From contig NZ_LMUH01000013.1 of NCBI RefSeq assembly GCF_009766105.1, forward strand, positions 679,602-743,601: a DNA stretch of 64,000 bases, in the 5' to 3' direction. The notes under the pieces are model-generated. The model was not told the origin of the DNA. It ran no database searches and saw only the letters and a program-made list of their open reading frames with translations. Position numbers and translations under genes: made by a program. This document shows, piece by piece, positions 34,534-42,236 of this stretch. Source of the stretch: Granulicella sp. S156. Its GTDB lineage: Bacteria; Acidobacteriota; Terriglobia; Terriglobales; Acidobacteriaceae. Each line of letters opens with the position of its first letter. The first letter of the stretch is position 1.

Positions 34534-35855
34534 AAGCTCATCTTTCCAACGCCGCCTATGGTGTGCTGGACTACGCTGCCTATCCTGTCGCGATGTTGGT
34601 TGCTGCGCCGGCACTGCTGCGCCATATGGGTATCGCTCAGTACGGTGTGTGGGTCGTATGCACAGCAGCGGTGAGCACGGGAGGCATTATCGCCTCAGGC
34701 TTTGGCGACGCGAATATTCAGTATGTCGCCACCATGAACAGCCGCGGCAACAGGGAAGCGACGCTCGGCGCGGTGCGAAGCATGCTGGGCATCAATCTTC
34801 TGCTTGGCTGTGTCTTCACGCTGATCTCGTTGGCGTTGGTGCCATTTATCTCTCGGCATGTCACCTCGGTCAGCAGCGACCTGTATTACGCATGCCTCTG
34901 GTCGCTCCGTATTGCGAGTGTGTTGATGTTGGTGCGCGCGATCGAGAGTGTGTGCATTAGCACGCAGCGTGCGTTTGAACGCTATGGCGAGGCCGTGCGC
35001 ATCAGCATTTTCGTGCGCGTAATTACGATCGTGGTTGCAGTTGGCCTTACACGCTATGGTCATGACGTCATCAGCATCATGGCACTCACCTTTGTCCTGA
35101 TGTCGCTGGGGACGCTGGTTCAACTTGTTCGATTGAAGCGGCAGCTTGGAGCCTCATCACTATCGCCAGCATTCGATCGCGAGGCTACCTCTGCGCTCTT
35201 TGGCTTTGGGACCTTTAGTTGGTTGCAGGCCGTTTCAAGCGTGATATTCAGCCAGGCCGACCGTCTGATCCTGGGTGTTTCGTTGGGAGCGGCCGCAGTT
35301 ACTTCCTACGCGCTCTGCGTACAGTTGGCGCAGCCGATCTATGGCATTGCCGCCGCCGGGCTGCACTTCCTGTTCCCCTATCTCTCTGCGCGGCAAGCCA
35401 TTGCTAAGCCAGGCACACTGAGAAAAAATATTCTGACAGCATTTGTCATCAACCTTTTGTTTGTCGTCGTCAGCGCGGCTGCCATTCTTTTCTTCGGCCG
35501 AACATTGCTCAATGCGTGGGTGGGTCCCGCCGTTGCCGAAGCCTCCTCGTCGGTGCTGGCTCCCATTGTCTGGAGCTTTGCCCTGCTGGGGCTCAATGTA
35601 ACCGGCTATTACTCGTTGCTTGCACTGGGGCACGTGCGTGTGGTTACCTGGCTCAATCTGTTCGGCGGAACTGCCATGCTGGTGCTGATGGGCTGGCTTC
35701 TTCCTCGCACGGGCGTCCGTGGTGTCGCGATCGCACGCCTGGTCTATGGGCTGACCACTCTACTTCTGTATCTCCCTCTGGTCCGCATTCTTACGAGCGC
35801 ATCTAGTGTCTCTCTTCCCGCAACGGGTTCTTACCCGGTCTGTGAGGATGCATGA
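34530..35855 (+). CDS. Polysaccharide flippase (Wzx/MATE-like)
   Basis: This 441-residue protein has about twelve membrane helices and no signal peptide. The N-terminus (AAYGVLDYAAYPVAMLVAAP, then GIAQYGVW) and the SQADRLILGVSLGAAAV segment are typical of Wzx/O-antigen flippases, which move lipid-linked repeat units to the outer face of the inner membrane. The GTG start overlaps the Wzz stop by GTGA, with GGAGG eight bases upstream. It is directly coupled to the small ORF that follows. Confidence 0.8.
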   Translation: MKAHLSNAAYGVLDYAAYPVAMLVAAPALLRHMGIAQYGVWVVCTAAVSTGGIIASGFGDANIQYVATMNSRGNREATLGAVRSMLGINLLLGCVFTLISLALVPFISRHVTSVSSDLYYACLWSLRIASVLMLVRAIESVCISTQRAFERYGEAVRISIFVRVITIVVAVGLTRYGHDVISIMALTFVLMSLGTLVQLVRLKRQLGASSLSPAFDREATSALFGFGTFSWLQAVSSVIFSQADRLILGVSLGAAAVTSYALCVQLAQPIYGIAAAGLHFLFPYLSARQAIAKPGTLRKNILTAFVINLLFVVVSAAAILFFGRTLLNAWVGPAVAEASSSVLAPIVWSFALLGLNVTGYYSLLALGHVRVVTWLNLFGGTAMLVLMGWLLPRTGVRGVAIARLVYGLTTLLLYLPLVRILTSASSVSLPATGSYPVCEDA

Positions 35856-35998
35856 ATATAGGAATCGCAACGACAGATATGTCGCTGGCCAGAGAGCAAC
35901 AGGCGATGTTGCTTGCGAGCGAGACGCACAACCTCCAGGCTTCACCGAATGAGGTTGTGCGCCAGGCACGTCATCCCATAGGGAGTGCATCTCTATGA
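35852..35998 (+). CDS. Small doubly coupled ORF, 48 residues, in the exopolysaccharide operon
   Basis: The ATG overlaps the flippase stop (ATGA, 35852-35855) and the TGA overlaps the glycosyltransferase start (ATGA, 35995-35998). A GAGG lies four bases before its ATG, so it has its own ribosome-binding site. The product is soluble and mildly charged (MNIGIATTDMSLAREQQAML, then NEVVRQARHPIG). No domain or membrane segment is visible. The perfect fit between two genes and the RBS argue that it is translated. Confidence 0.55.
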   Translation: MNIGIATTDMSLAREQQAMLLASETHNLQASPNEVVRQARHPIGSASL

Positions 35999-37179
35999 AG
36001 ATTCTGATGGCCGCTGTCGCTGCGTCCGAGCATATGTCAGGAGTCTCGCGCCATGCTGCGAACGCGGTTCGGTGTCTGCTCACGCGTTCCGAAATTTCAG
36101 CAGTTCATCTCGTGGTTGGACCGTGGCAGTATGAAGCCTTTCAGGATGCGTTTGCACGTGCCGACTCAAGGTTGAAGATCCACCAAGCCGAAGTTCGCTG
36201 CAGTGTGTTGAGCCGCAATCTCTGGTACTACAACGAATTGCCAGGTCTTGCCGCGAAATTTGAAGCGGACATCGTCCACCTTGCCTTTCCTTCGCCATTG
36301 AAGCAAAAGGCCTTCCGGTGTCCAACGGTTGTAACCCTGCATGATTACTATCCCTACGATATTCCATCGAACTTTGGATTTCCGAAGATGCTGTTCAACC
36401 GTATGGTATTGAAGCAGTGTCTGCGCGCGGTCGACTCAATTGCGTGTGTTTCGGAGAGCACCTTGCGGCGTCTTGAGATATACGAACCGCAAATTGCACG
36501 GCAGAAGGCCGTAACGATCTACAACTGCGTCGACCCTGGCCCGGCGATGGCGATCGGGAGTCCAGTCCCCAACTGGAACGGCGAATCATTTCTCCTTTGC
36601 GTGGCTCAACATCGTCGCAATAAGAACATCATCCTCGCGATGCAGGTATTTCAACACCTGTATAGACACGGTGATATAGGTTCGGACACTCGCCTGGTCA
36701 TTGTTGGTATCGAAGGCCCGGAGACGGCTAAGATTCAGCGTTTCATCAAGGCAAACGATCTTGCGGATCGAGTTGTTCTGTTGCAGGGAATCGGCAATGC
36801 TGAACTCGAGTGGTGCTATGGACACTGTGAACTATTACTCGCGTCTTCGAGCATTGAGGGCTTTGGACTTCCGGTTGTGGAAGCCATGTTTCATCACTGC
36901 CAGGTCGTCTGTTCCGATATACCTGCTTTTCGCGAAGTAGGTGGTTCGTATTGCCACTATGCCTCTTTGAGTCCCTACCCGGAAGATTCGTTTGTGGCAG
37001 CGGCTCGCAATGCACTCAAACACCTCAAAGTCCGTGCTGGCTCGACGGAACGTTTTTCCGGTTCACGAATTGCCGAAGCGTATCTCCAGCTTTATACCCA
37101 CCTGTTGCATAACAGTTCTGCCATAGGGAATCGCAGCCATCGCAAGCTGATTCCATCCTTAGAAAGAGGCCGGTCGTGA
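35995..37179 (+). CDS. GT4-family glycosyltransferase
   Basis: This is a 394-residue GT-B glycosyltransferase acting on the cytoplasmic face. The N-terminal Rossmann half includes PTVVTLHDYYPYD and the SIACVSEST motif. The C-terminal nucleotide-sugar half has LLCVAQHRRNKN and the E-x7-E signature of GT4 in SSSIEGFGLPVVEAM, followed by VVCSDIPAFREV. GGGAG lies nine bases before the ATG, inside the preceding small ORF. It probably builds the repeat unit of the exported polysaccharide; the sugar donor cannot be read from sequence. Confidence 0.85.
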   Translation: MKILMAAVAASEHMSGVSRHAANAVRCLLTRSEISAVHLVVGPWQYEAFQDAFARADSRLKIHQAEVRCSVLSRNLWYYNELPGLAAKFEADIVHLAFPSPLKQKAFRCPTVVTLHDYYPYDIPSNFGFPKMLFNRMVLKQCLRAVDSIACVSESTLRRLEIYEPQIARQKAVTIYNCVDPGPAMAIGSPVPNWNGESFLLCVAQHRRNKNIILAMQVFQHLYRHGDIGSDTRLVIVGIEGPETAKIQRFIKANDLADRVVLLQGIGNAELEWCYGHCELLLASSSIEGFGLPVVEAMFHHCQVVCSDIPAFREVGGSYCHYASLSPYPEDSFVAAARNALKHLKVRAGSTERFSGSRIAEAYLQLYTHLLHNSSAIGNRSHRKLIPSLERGRS

Positions 37180-38018
37180 TCGCTATACCAGAATATAAAG
37201 ACAGAGCGAATGTTCTAGGCATTGGCATCGATGCGGTGAACATGCAGCAGGCTCTCGCGAAGATCGCACAGGAGCTGGAGCAGCGACGCAAGGGCTACAT
37301 ATGTCTCGCTGGCGTACACGGTGTAATGGAGGCGCAGCGCAACCCCGAAGTTGCCAGGGTACTCGCCGGTGCTGCGTTAGTAGCGCCTGACGGCATGCCT
37401 ACGGTATGGGTTGGGCATTACCAGGGCCACTCGCAGATGGAGCGCGTTACGGGGCCTGATCTAATGCTCGAAGTCATGAGGCGCGAGGAATTTCGTGGCT
37501 ACACGCACTTTTTCTGCGGCGGTAAAGAGGGTATTGCTGGCGAGCTTCGCGATCAGGTCCTCGCTCAGTTTCCGTTCGTAAAGATAGCCGGTACGTATAT
37601 GCCCCCTTTTGGCCCAATGTCTCCTGAACAGGAGGAAGAGTTTATAGAGCAGATCGGCCGTTTGAAGCCGGACATCATCTGGGTGGGTATCAGCACGCCG
37701 AAGCAAGAGCTGTTCATGGAGCGGTATCTTCCGTTGCTCGACACCACACTGATGTTCGGTGTTGGTGCGGCATTCGACTTTCACACTGGCCGTATTGCCG
37801 ATTGCGCTGAGTGGATCAAACGTTGCGGGTTTCAATGGCTTCATCGTCTTCTGCAAGACCCGAAGCATCTTTGGAAACGCTATTTGCGGAATAATCCATC
37901 CTTCCTATTTTCAATTGCATTGCAATTGACAGGGTTGAAATCGTACCCGCCGCAGATTCATGCAAAACCGCACGACGTTCCGCAGCCTGTCTGGGCCAAG
38001 TCACGGTCAATCCGTTGA
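37176..38018 (+). CDS. WecG/TagA/CpsF-family glycosyltransferase (GT26)
   Basis: This 280-residue membrane-associated glycosyltransferase usually adds the second sugar to a polyprenyl-linked primer (N-acetylmannosamine or similar). Marks are GIGIDAVNMQQAL, LVAPDGMPTVW, ERVTGPDLMLEVM, DIIWVGISTPKQELFM and GVGAAFDFHTG, ending in the amphipathic WKRYLRNNPSFLF membrane-contact region. The start is GTG overlapping the previous stop (GTGA), with AGAGG six bases upstream. No initiating phosphoglycosyltransferase (PglC/WbaP) gene is present in the operon, so the lipid primer must come from elsewhere in the genome. Confidence 0.85.
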   Translation: MIAIPEYKDRANVLGIGIDAVNMQQALAKIAQELEQRRKGYICLAGVHGVMEAQRNPEVARVLAGAALVAPDGMPTVWVGHYQGHSQMERVTGPDLMLEVMRREEFRGYTHFFCGGKEGIAGELRDQVLAQFPFVKIAGTYMPPFGPMSPEQEEEFIEQIGRLKPDIIWVGISTPKQELFMERYLPLLDTTLMFGVGAAFDFHTGRIADCAEWIKRCGFQWLHRLLQDPKHLWKRYLRNNPSFLFSIALQLTGLKSYPPQIHAKPHDVPQPVWAKSRSIR

Positions 38019-38130
38019 TAGAGCTGTCCTGCATCCCACGGGATGCGCTGGGAAAGTAAATCTCGTTCGTGGAAATTATGATGATTCGCGGCAGCTTCGA
38101 CGTGCAGCCAGACGGTGGAAAGGCAAATTT

Positions 38131-39147
38131 TTGACAACCGAACTTCTTCAACAAGTAACTCCGGAGATGGCTATCACCTCCAAGCCAGTCACGGCAGAGG
38201 AGGCACTCCTTTGTAATATGGAATTGCCGCTCCGTGGTGTCTTCTATCCTCTTGGCTTCGCCGTCGAGATCATCACCAACGAGCAAGCTGTTCTGGACGT
38301 CGCCAATGATAGCTGGGGATCTCTTCGTCCGCGGCAGATCAATTCCATGGTGCAGCTCCGCGTCAGTGTCAGTGCGGGAGGTGGTTCCGAGTGTCCACCC
38401 ACGCCCGTTACTCGGGCAAATCGTTACTTGTTTTCGATTGTCGCGGACGCAGACAATCAGGCTATCCTCGATCTCAAAGCAGGCTTTGCCTCCATCTGGT
38501 TGAATCAGGCGACGGTATGCCACAGTTTGTATCTTCGCTATTACTTTCTTGAAGGCGCTGCGTACACGCTTCTCTCCACGTCCGCCGCCACAGCTCTGCA
38601 TGCGGCCTGCGTCAGCCGGCATGGACGAGGCATTCTCTTGTGTGGCGACTCCGGAGCTGGCAAGTCTTCGCTGTCCTATGCCTGCGCGCGCGCCGGATGG
38701 ACCTATACTTCTGACGACGCCAGCTATCTTCTTCACAACACGGACCACCCTCGGGTCGTCGGTAACTCGCATCAGATCCGTTTTCGACCGACGGCTAAGA
38801 CACTCTTTCCGGAACTGGAAGGCCGTGCACTCACTCCACGAGCAGAGGGAAAACCTTCCATTGAAGTTCCTACCTCCGAATTTCCTGGGCTCATTACAGC
38901 AAGCGAGGTAAGAATCGACTTTATCGTCTACCTCAATCGAGGGCCGTCAGAGGTGGGAGAACTGATACGGCTGCCCGACGGTGTCGCGATAGAACGTATT
39001 CGAGAAGACTTCTATCCCATCGACGAGATTCGTGCGGTCCATGACAAGGCGGTGCAGATGCTATCCGGCGTTCTTGCCTACGAGCTGCGGTACCGCGACT
39101 TCGATCAAGCGATCGGACAACTCGACCGCCTGGCACGCAATCTATGA
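38131..39147 (+). CDS. HprK-like serine kinase domain protein
   Basis: This protein has the Walker A of HPr-kinase-type P-loop proteins, CGDSGAGKSSLSYACARAGW (about residue 171), and the Asp-Asp of the kinase core in TSDDASYLL. The N-terminal half is a beta-rich region without a known name. I start it at TTG 38131, with GGAAAGG seven bases upstream, giving 338 residues. A longer version from ATG 37960 would overlap the previous gene by 59 bases, lacks an RBS and adds a basic, low-quality stretch. HprK-related kinases of this sort often accompany the nucleotidyltransferase family found at the head of this cluster. Its target is unknown; no HPr or PqqD-like gene is nearby. Confidence 0.65.
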   Translation: MTTELLQQVTPEMAITSKPVTAEEALLCNMELPLRGVFYPLGFAVEIITNEQAVLDVANDSWGSLRPRQINSMVQLRVSVSAGGGSECPPTPVTRANRYLFSIVADADNQAILDLKAGFASIWLNQATVCHSLYLRYYFLEGAAYTLLSTSAATALHAACVSRHGRGILLCGDSGAGKSSLSYACARAGWTYTSDDASYLLHNTDHPRVVGNSHQIRFRPTAKTLFPELEGRALTPRAEGKPSIEVPTSEFPGLITASEVRIDFIVYLNRGPSEVGELIRLPDGVAIERIREDFYPIDEIRAVHDKAVQMLSGVLAYELRYRDFDQAIGQLDRLARNL

Positions 39148-39380
39148 ATTGGTTACAGATTTCCCGCCGATGAGCGCAACGGCGCTTCGTCCTATACCTT
39201 TTCATCAGTTCAGGGTCTCAGCTTGTAGCCTCTTTTGCAGTGGGAACCGAAATCGTTCATTTCGGCTATTCCGCCGTATTGTGTAGCATTGCCTGTCTCG
39301 CTGTGGTGGCAGCTTTATTGTTCTGGAGCCTGTCGTATTTGCCTGAAACGGCCGCCTTGCCGACTCCGGCATTAAGTTGA
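39144..39380 (+). pseudogene. Broken small membrane protein (MFS C-terminus-like) with an in-frame TGA
   Basis: The ATG at 39144 overlaps the HprK-like stop (ATGA). Nine codons later there is an in-frame TGA (39171-39173), and the same frame then stays open for 68 codons to the TGA at 39378. The second part encodes a membrane segment (FGYSAVLCSIACLAVVAALL) and a SYLPETA end, as in the last helix of major-facilitator permeases. The readable frame on both sides of the stop suggests a recent nonsense mutation, an internal deletion in a larger transporter gene, or, less likely, stop-codon readthrough. No RBS is obvious, as expected for coupled translation. Confidence 0.5.
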
Positions 39381-39575
39381 TGCACCTGAGTGCCAGGCCC
39401 TTGCCACACTAGTTGATACGGGGTGTGAGGTGCTCAAATATGGTTTAAGGTTCAAATGTCACTTCTTTGTCATTTTGCACGATCCGGACGAAAAAAAGCC
39501 CTCGCATGGTGAACACTAGGAGAAGAAGTTGTCACGCGCGCGCCCTGTGAAAGGGGGCGACCATAGGGGAAATAT

Positions 39576-40259
39576 ATGAGCTTGATTCTTGTCATCGAGG
39601 ACGATCCGCGTATCCAGCGAGCGCTCCGAAGACAATTCACTGCGGAAGGGTATGAGGTCCATATCGAAGGCGAAGGGCCTGCCGGTCTTGCCGCATGCAA
39701 GAGCATGAAGCCTGCGACGGTTGTGCTCGATCTGATGTTGCCGGGTCTCTCGGGCCGCGAGGTCTGCAAGGGGATCAAGGCCTGGTCGGCGGAGACTCCT
39801 GTCATTGTCCTGAGTGCGATCAGTGAGGTTGCCGACAAGGTACTCCTGCTGGAAACCGGGGCTGATGATTACGTGACCAAGCCCTTCAGTCCGCGAGAAC
39901 TGCTCGCCCGCGTGCAGGCTGCGATGCGGCGTACCCGGAAGACAGTTCAGGAAGTGCCGCTCAACTTCGGCAATGTCGCGGTCGACTTCCTTAAGATGGA
40001 GGTCCACAAAGCGGGCACGTTGGTTCCGCTCACCGCGCATGAGTTCAAGCTATTGCGCTTCTTTCTCGACAACCCCGGACGTGCTATTGCCCGTGAAGAG
40101 CTGCTGAGTGGGGTATGGGGCCTGAACTTTCATCTCACAACACGTACAGTGGACAACCAGATACTGAAGCTGCGTCAGAAGCTTGAGTCAGACCCTGCAA
40201 ATCCGATCCACTTTCGTACCGTGCATGGGTTTGGCTATAAATTTGTGCTACAGGCATAA
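39576..40259 (+). CDS. OmpR-family response regulator
   Basis: This 227-residue protein has a receiver domain (residues 1-115) with the acidic pocket IEDD, phospho-acceptor Asp in VVLDLMLPG (about 52), Thr/Ser in VIVLSAISE and Lys in DDYVTKPFSPREL. An OmpR/PhoB winged helix follows (about 130-227: PLTAHEFKLLRFFLDNPGR, TVDNQILKLRQKLE, FRTVHGFGYKF). The histidine kinase partner is encoded 135 bases downstream; a perfect palindrome lies in between. The pair stands between the exopolysaccharide operon and a porin gene, so it may sense envelope conditions and control either of them. Confidence 0.9.
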   Translation: MSLILVIEDDPRIQRALRRQFTAEGYEVHIEGEGPAGLAACKSMKPATVVLDLMLPGLSGREVCKGIKAWSAETPVIVLSAISEVADKVLLLETGADDYVTKPFSPRELLARVQAAMRRTRKTVQEVPLNFGNVAVDFLKMEVHKAGTLVPLTAHEFKLLRFFLDNPGRAIAREELLSGVWGLNFHLTTRTVDNQILKLRQKLESDPANPIHFRTVHGFGYKFVLQA

Positions 40260-40322
40260 AGCATTTCTTCTGTTGCTGTAAGCCGAAGCGAAGGTGTTGA
40301 GGCTGCTTTTCCTTAAGAAAAT

Positions 40323-40336
40323 TGTCCTCGAGGACA
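40323..40336. promoter_or_regulatory. 14-base perfect palindrome between regulator and kinase genes
   Basis: TGTCCTCGAGGACA reads the same on both strands. A longer imperfect inverted repeat (40261-40272 with 40354-40365, 11 of 12 matching) brackets it. The site is a candidate operator for the response regulator or a hairpin that limits read-through into the kinase gene. Confidence 0.4.
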
Positions 40337-40394
40337 TATCTGGAGCACAGTGACAGGAGAAATGCTCTAAGGTATCCGAAGAGCTAGTGAAACG

Positions 40395-42236
40395 ATGAAA
40401 CAGTGGCGCATGCGTACGACCTTGATGGTGTCGCTCCTGGCGGTCTCCCTCGGGCTTACGGCGACGTGTCTGCTTATCATCCGGGTCAGCGTAGAGCAGG
40501 AGATCCGTAAGGGTCTGAGTTCTGATCTCGACCACTCGCTCAGCACGTTTCGCAATACGGCTAGCCAGCGCAATGAGATGCTCGCGCGCGAAGCGGCGCT
40601 GCTCGCTGACCTGCCCTACCTCAAGTCGACGATGTCGACCCAGGACGCGCGCACCATCCAGGCCGGCAGTGGCGAGTTCTGGACCACCAGCGGCAGCGAT
40701 TTCTTCGCGCTCGCGTCACCGGCAGGCAAGCTGTTTACGCACCTGAACCGCGGCTCCGCTCTCAGCGACCCGCCGGTCGAACGCGGCGTGCAGGCCTGCA
40801 TGGCCAATCCCGAAGAGCCCTGCATGGTCGCGTTTGGGCAGAGCCTTTACGAGCTCTCCATTCAGCCGGTTTACTTCGGGCCGCCGACGAATGGCTCGCA
40901 GCTTGGCTATGTCATCATCGGCTACGCCATCGACCAGAAGGTAGCGCGTCAGGTGAGTGAGGTCGCTTCCGCCGACGTCGCCTTCCTCGTCGATGGCGAT
41001 GTTGTAGCGACTACGTTGCCTGCCAATCGGCTGCCCGATCTGCGGCAGCGCAGCCAGGGTCTCGACGATGCAAGCGCTGCGCCGCAGAAGATTCAACTGG
41101 AACGCGAGGCTTATATGGCTGCGGCGTCGGCGCTTCCGGCAGTTGGAAACACGCATGCCCGGCTGGTTGTGCTCAAGTCCTACGACCGCGCCAGCATGTA
41201 TCTTCGCCGCGTTAACCAATGGATACTGACCTTAGGATTGTCCGCATTGCTGATCGGGGTACTGCTGGCAGTCGCCATCTCACGTACGGTAACCCGCCCG
41301 CTGGAGACGCTCGTAGCCGGCGCTCGCGCACTTGGGCAAGGTGATTTTAATTACCGCCTCAGTACGGAGGGTGCCGTCGAGGTGCGCGAACTGGGGCTTG
41401 CCTTCGACCGCATGCGCGGCGAACTGAAGCGCACGCAACGCGAATTGATAGAGTCCGACCGCCTTGCCACGATCGGCAGAATGGCCAGCTCGGTCTCGCA
41501 CGATCTCCGCCATCATCTCTCTGCGATCTATGCGAACGCCGAGTTCATGAGCCTCGACGGCACAGGCAACGAGGAGCGTCTCGAACTGCTCCTTGAGGTG
41601 AAGGAGGCGGTGCTGGGAATGACCGACCTCATCGAATCGCTACTGCTCTTCGGCAGAACCGAACAGGTGCTTCACCTGCAGTACGAGTCGATCGCTCTCC
41701 TGGTGGAGCGCACTATCCACACAGTGCGTCAGCATCCTGAATGCCGCCTCGTCCAGATACATATTACTGAGCTTCAACCTGTCGACGCGTGGGTAGATAG
41801 TGTAAAACTTGGTCGTGCACTCTACAATCTTCTGTTGAACGCCTGTCAGGCGACCAAGACAGGAACCGTCCCTCCAATTGTCACCGTAACGCTTTCCGAA
41901 GATGCGGAGAAGATACGAATTGCAATCTGCGACACCGGTCGTGGTGTGCCCGTGGCCATCCGTAGCACGCTCTTTCAACCTTTCGTAAGCTCCGGCAAAG
42001 TGAATGGTACAGGTTTGGGGCTTACGGTAGCGCAACACGTCACGCAAGAGCATGGCGGCGAAGTCAGGCTGGAGAAATCGGAGTCGGGACAGACGATATT
42101 CAGTGTTCTTCTCTTCAAGAAGGCCCTACAGGCCCTGGGACAAAGTCAGACGGAATCTCATCAGGGAACCCACGCCGAAGATGACGCGAGTGCCGCAGCA
42201 AAAGACGGATATGAGATTGAACAGGAGCGTCTATGA
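40395..42236 (+). CDS. Membrane sensor histidine kinase
   Basis: This is a 613-residue sensor. A first membrane helix near residues 8-28 is followed by a periplasmic sensing domain (about 30-270, with ELSIQPVYFGPP and YVIIGYAIDQ, as in CACHE-type sensors). The second membrane helix (about 275-295) leads to a HAMP domain (PLETLVAGARALGQGDFNYRL). The dimerisation helix holds the phospho-acceptor His at about residue 368 in SVSHDLRHHLSAIYAN. The ATP-binding domain has the N box ALYNLLLNACQAT, CDTGRGVP and GTGLGLTVAQHV. The C-terminal 35 residues are an acidic, Ala/Glu-rich tail. It is coupled to the porin gene by an ATGA overlap. Confidence 0.9.
   Translation: MKQWRMRTTLMVSLLAVSLGLTATCLLIIRVSVEQEIRKGLSSDLDHSLSTFRNTASQRNEMLAREAALLADLPYLKSTMSTQDARTIQAGSGEFWTTSGSDFFALASPAGKLFTHLNRGSALSDPPVERGVQACMANPEEPCMVAFGQSLYELSIQPVYFGPPTNGSQLGYVIIGYAIDQKVARQVSEVASADVAFLVDGDVVATTLPANRLPDLRQRSQGLDDASAAPQKIQLEREAYMAAASALPAVGNTHARLVVLKSYDRASMYLRRVNQWILTLGLSALLIGVLLAVAISRTVTRPLETLVAGARALGQGDFNYRLSTEGAVEVRELGLAFDRMRGELKRTQRELIESDRLATIGRMASSVSHDLRHHLSAIYANAEFMSLDGTGNEERLELLLEVKEAVLGMTDLIESLLLFGRTEQVLHLQYESIALLVERTIHTVRQHPECRLVQIHITELQPVDAWVDSVKLGRALYNLLLNACQATKTGTVPPIVTVTLSEDAEKIRIAICDTGRGVPVAIRSTLFQPFVSSGKVNGTGLGLTVAQHVTQEHGGEVRLEKSESGQTIFSVLLFKKALQALGQSQTESHQGTHAEDDASAAAKDGYEIEQERL

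Noticed and set aside
39171-39173. TGA as a selenocysteine codon
   Set aside because: There is no recognisable SECIS-like hairpin, and the protein shows no redox family; a broken gene is simpler.
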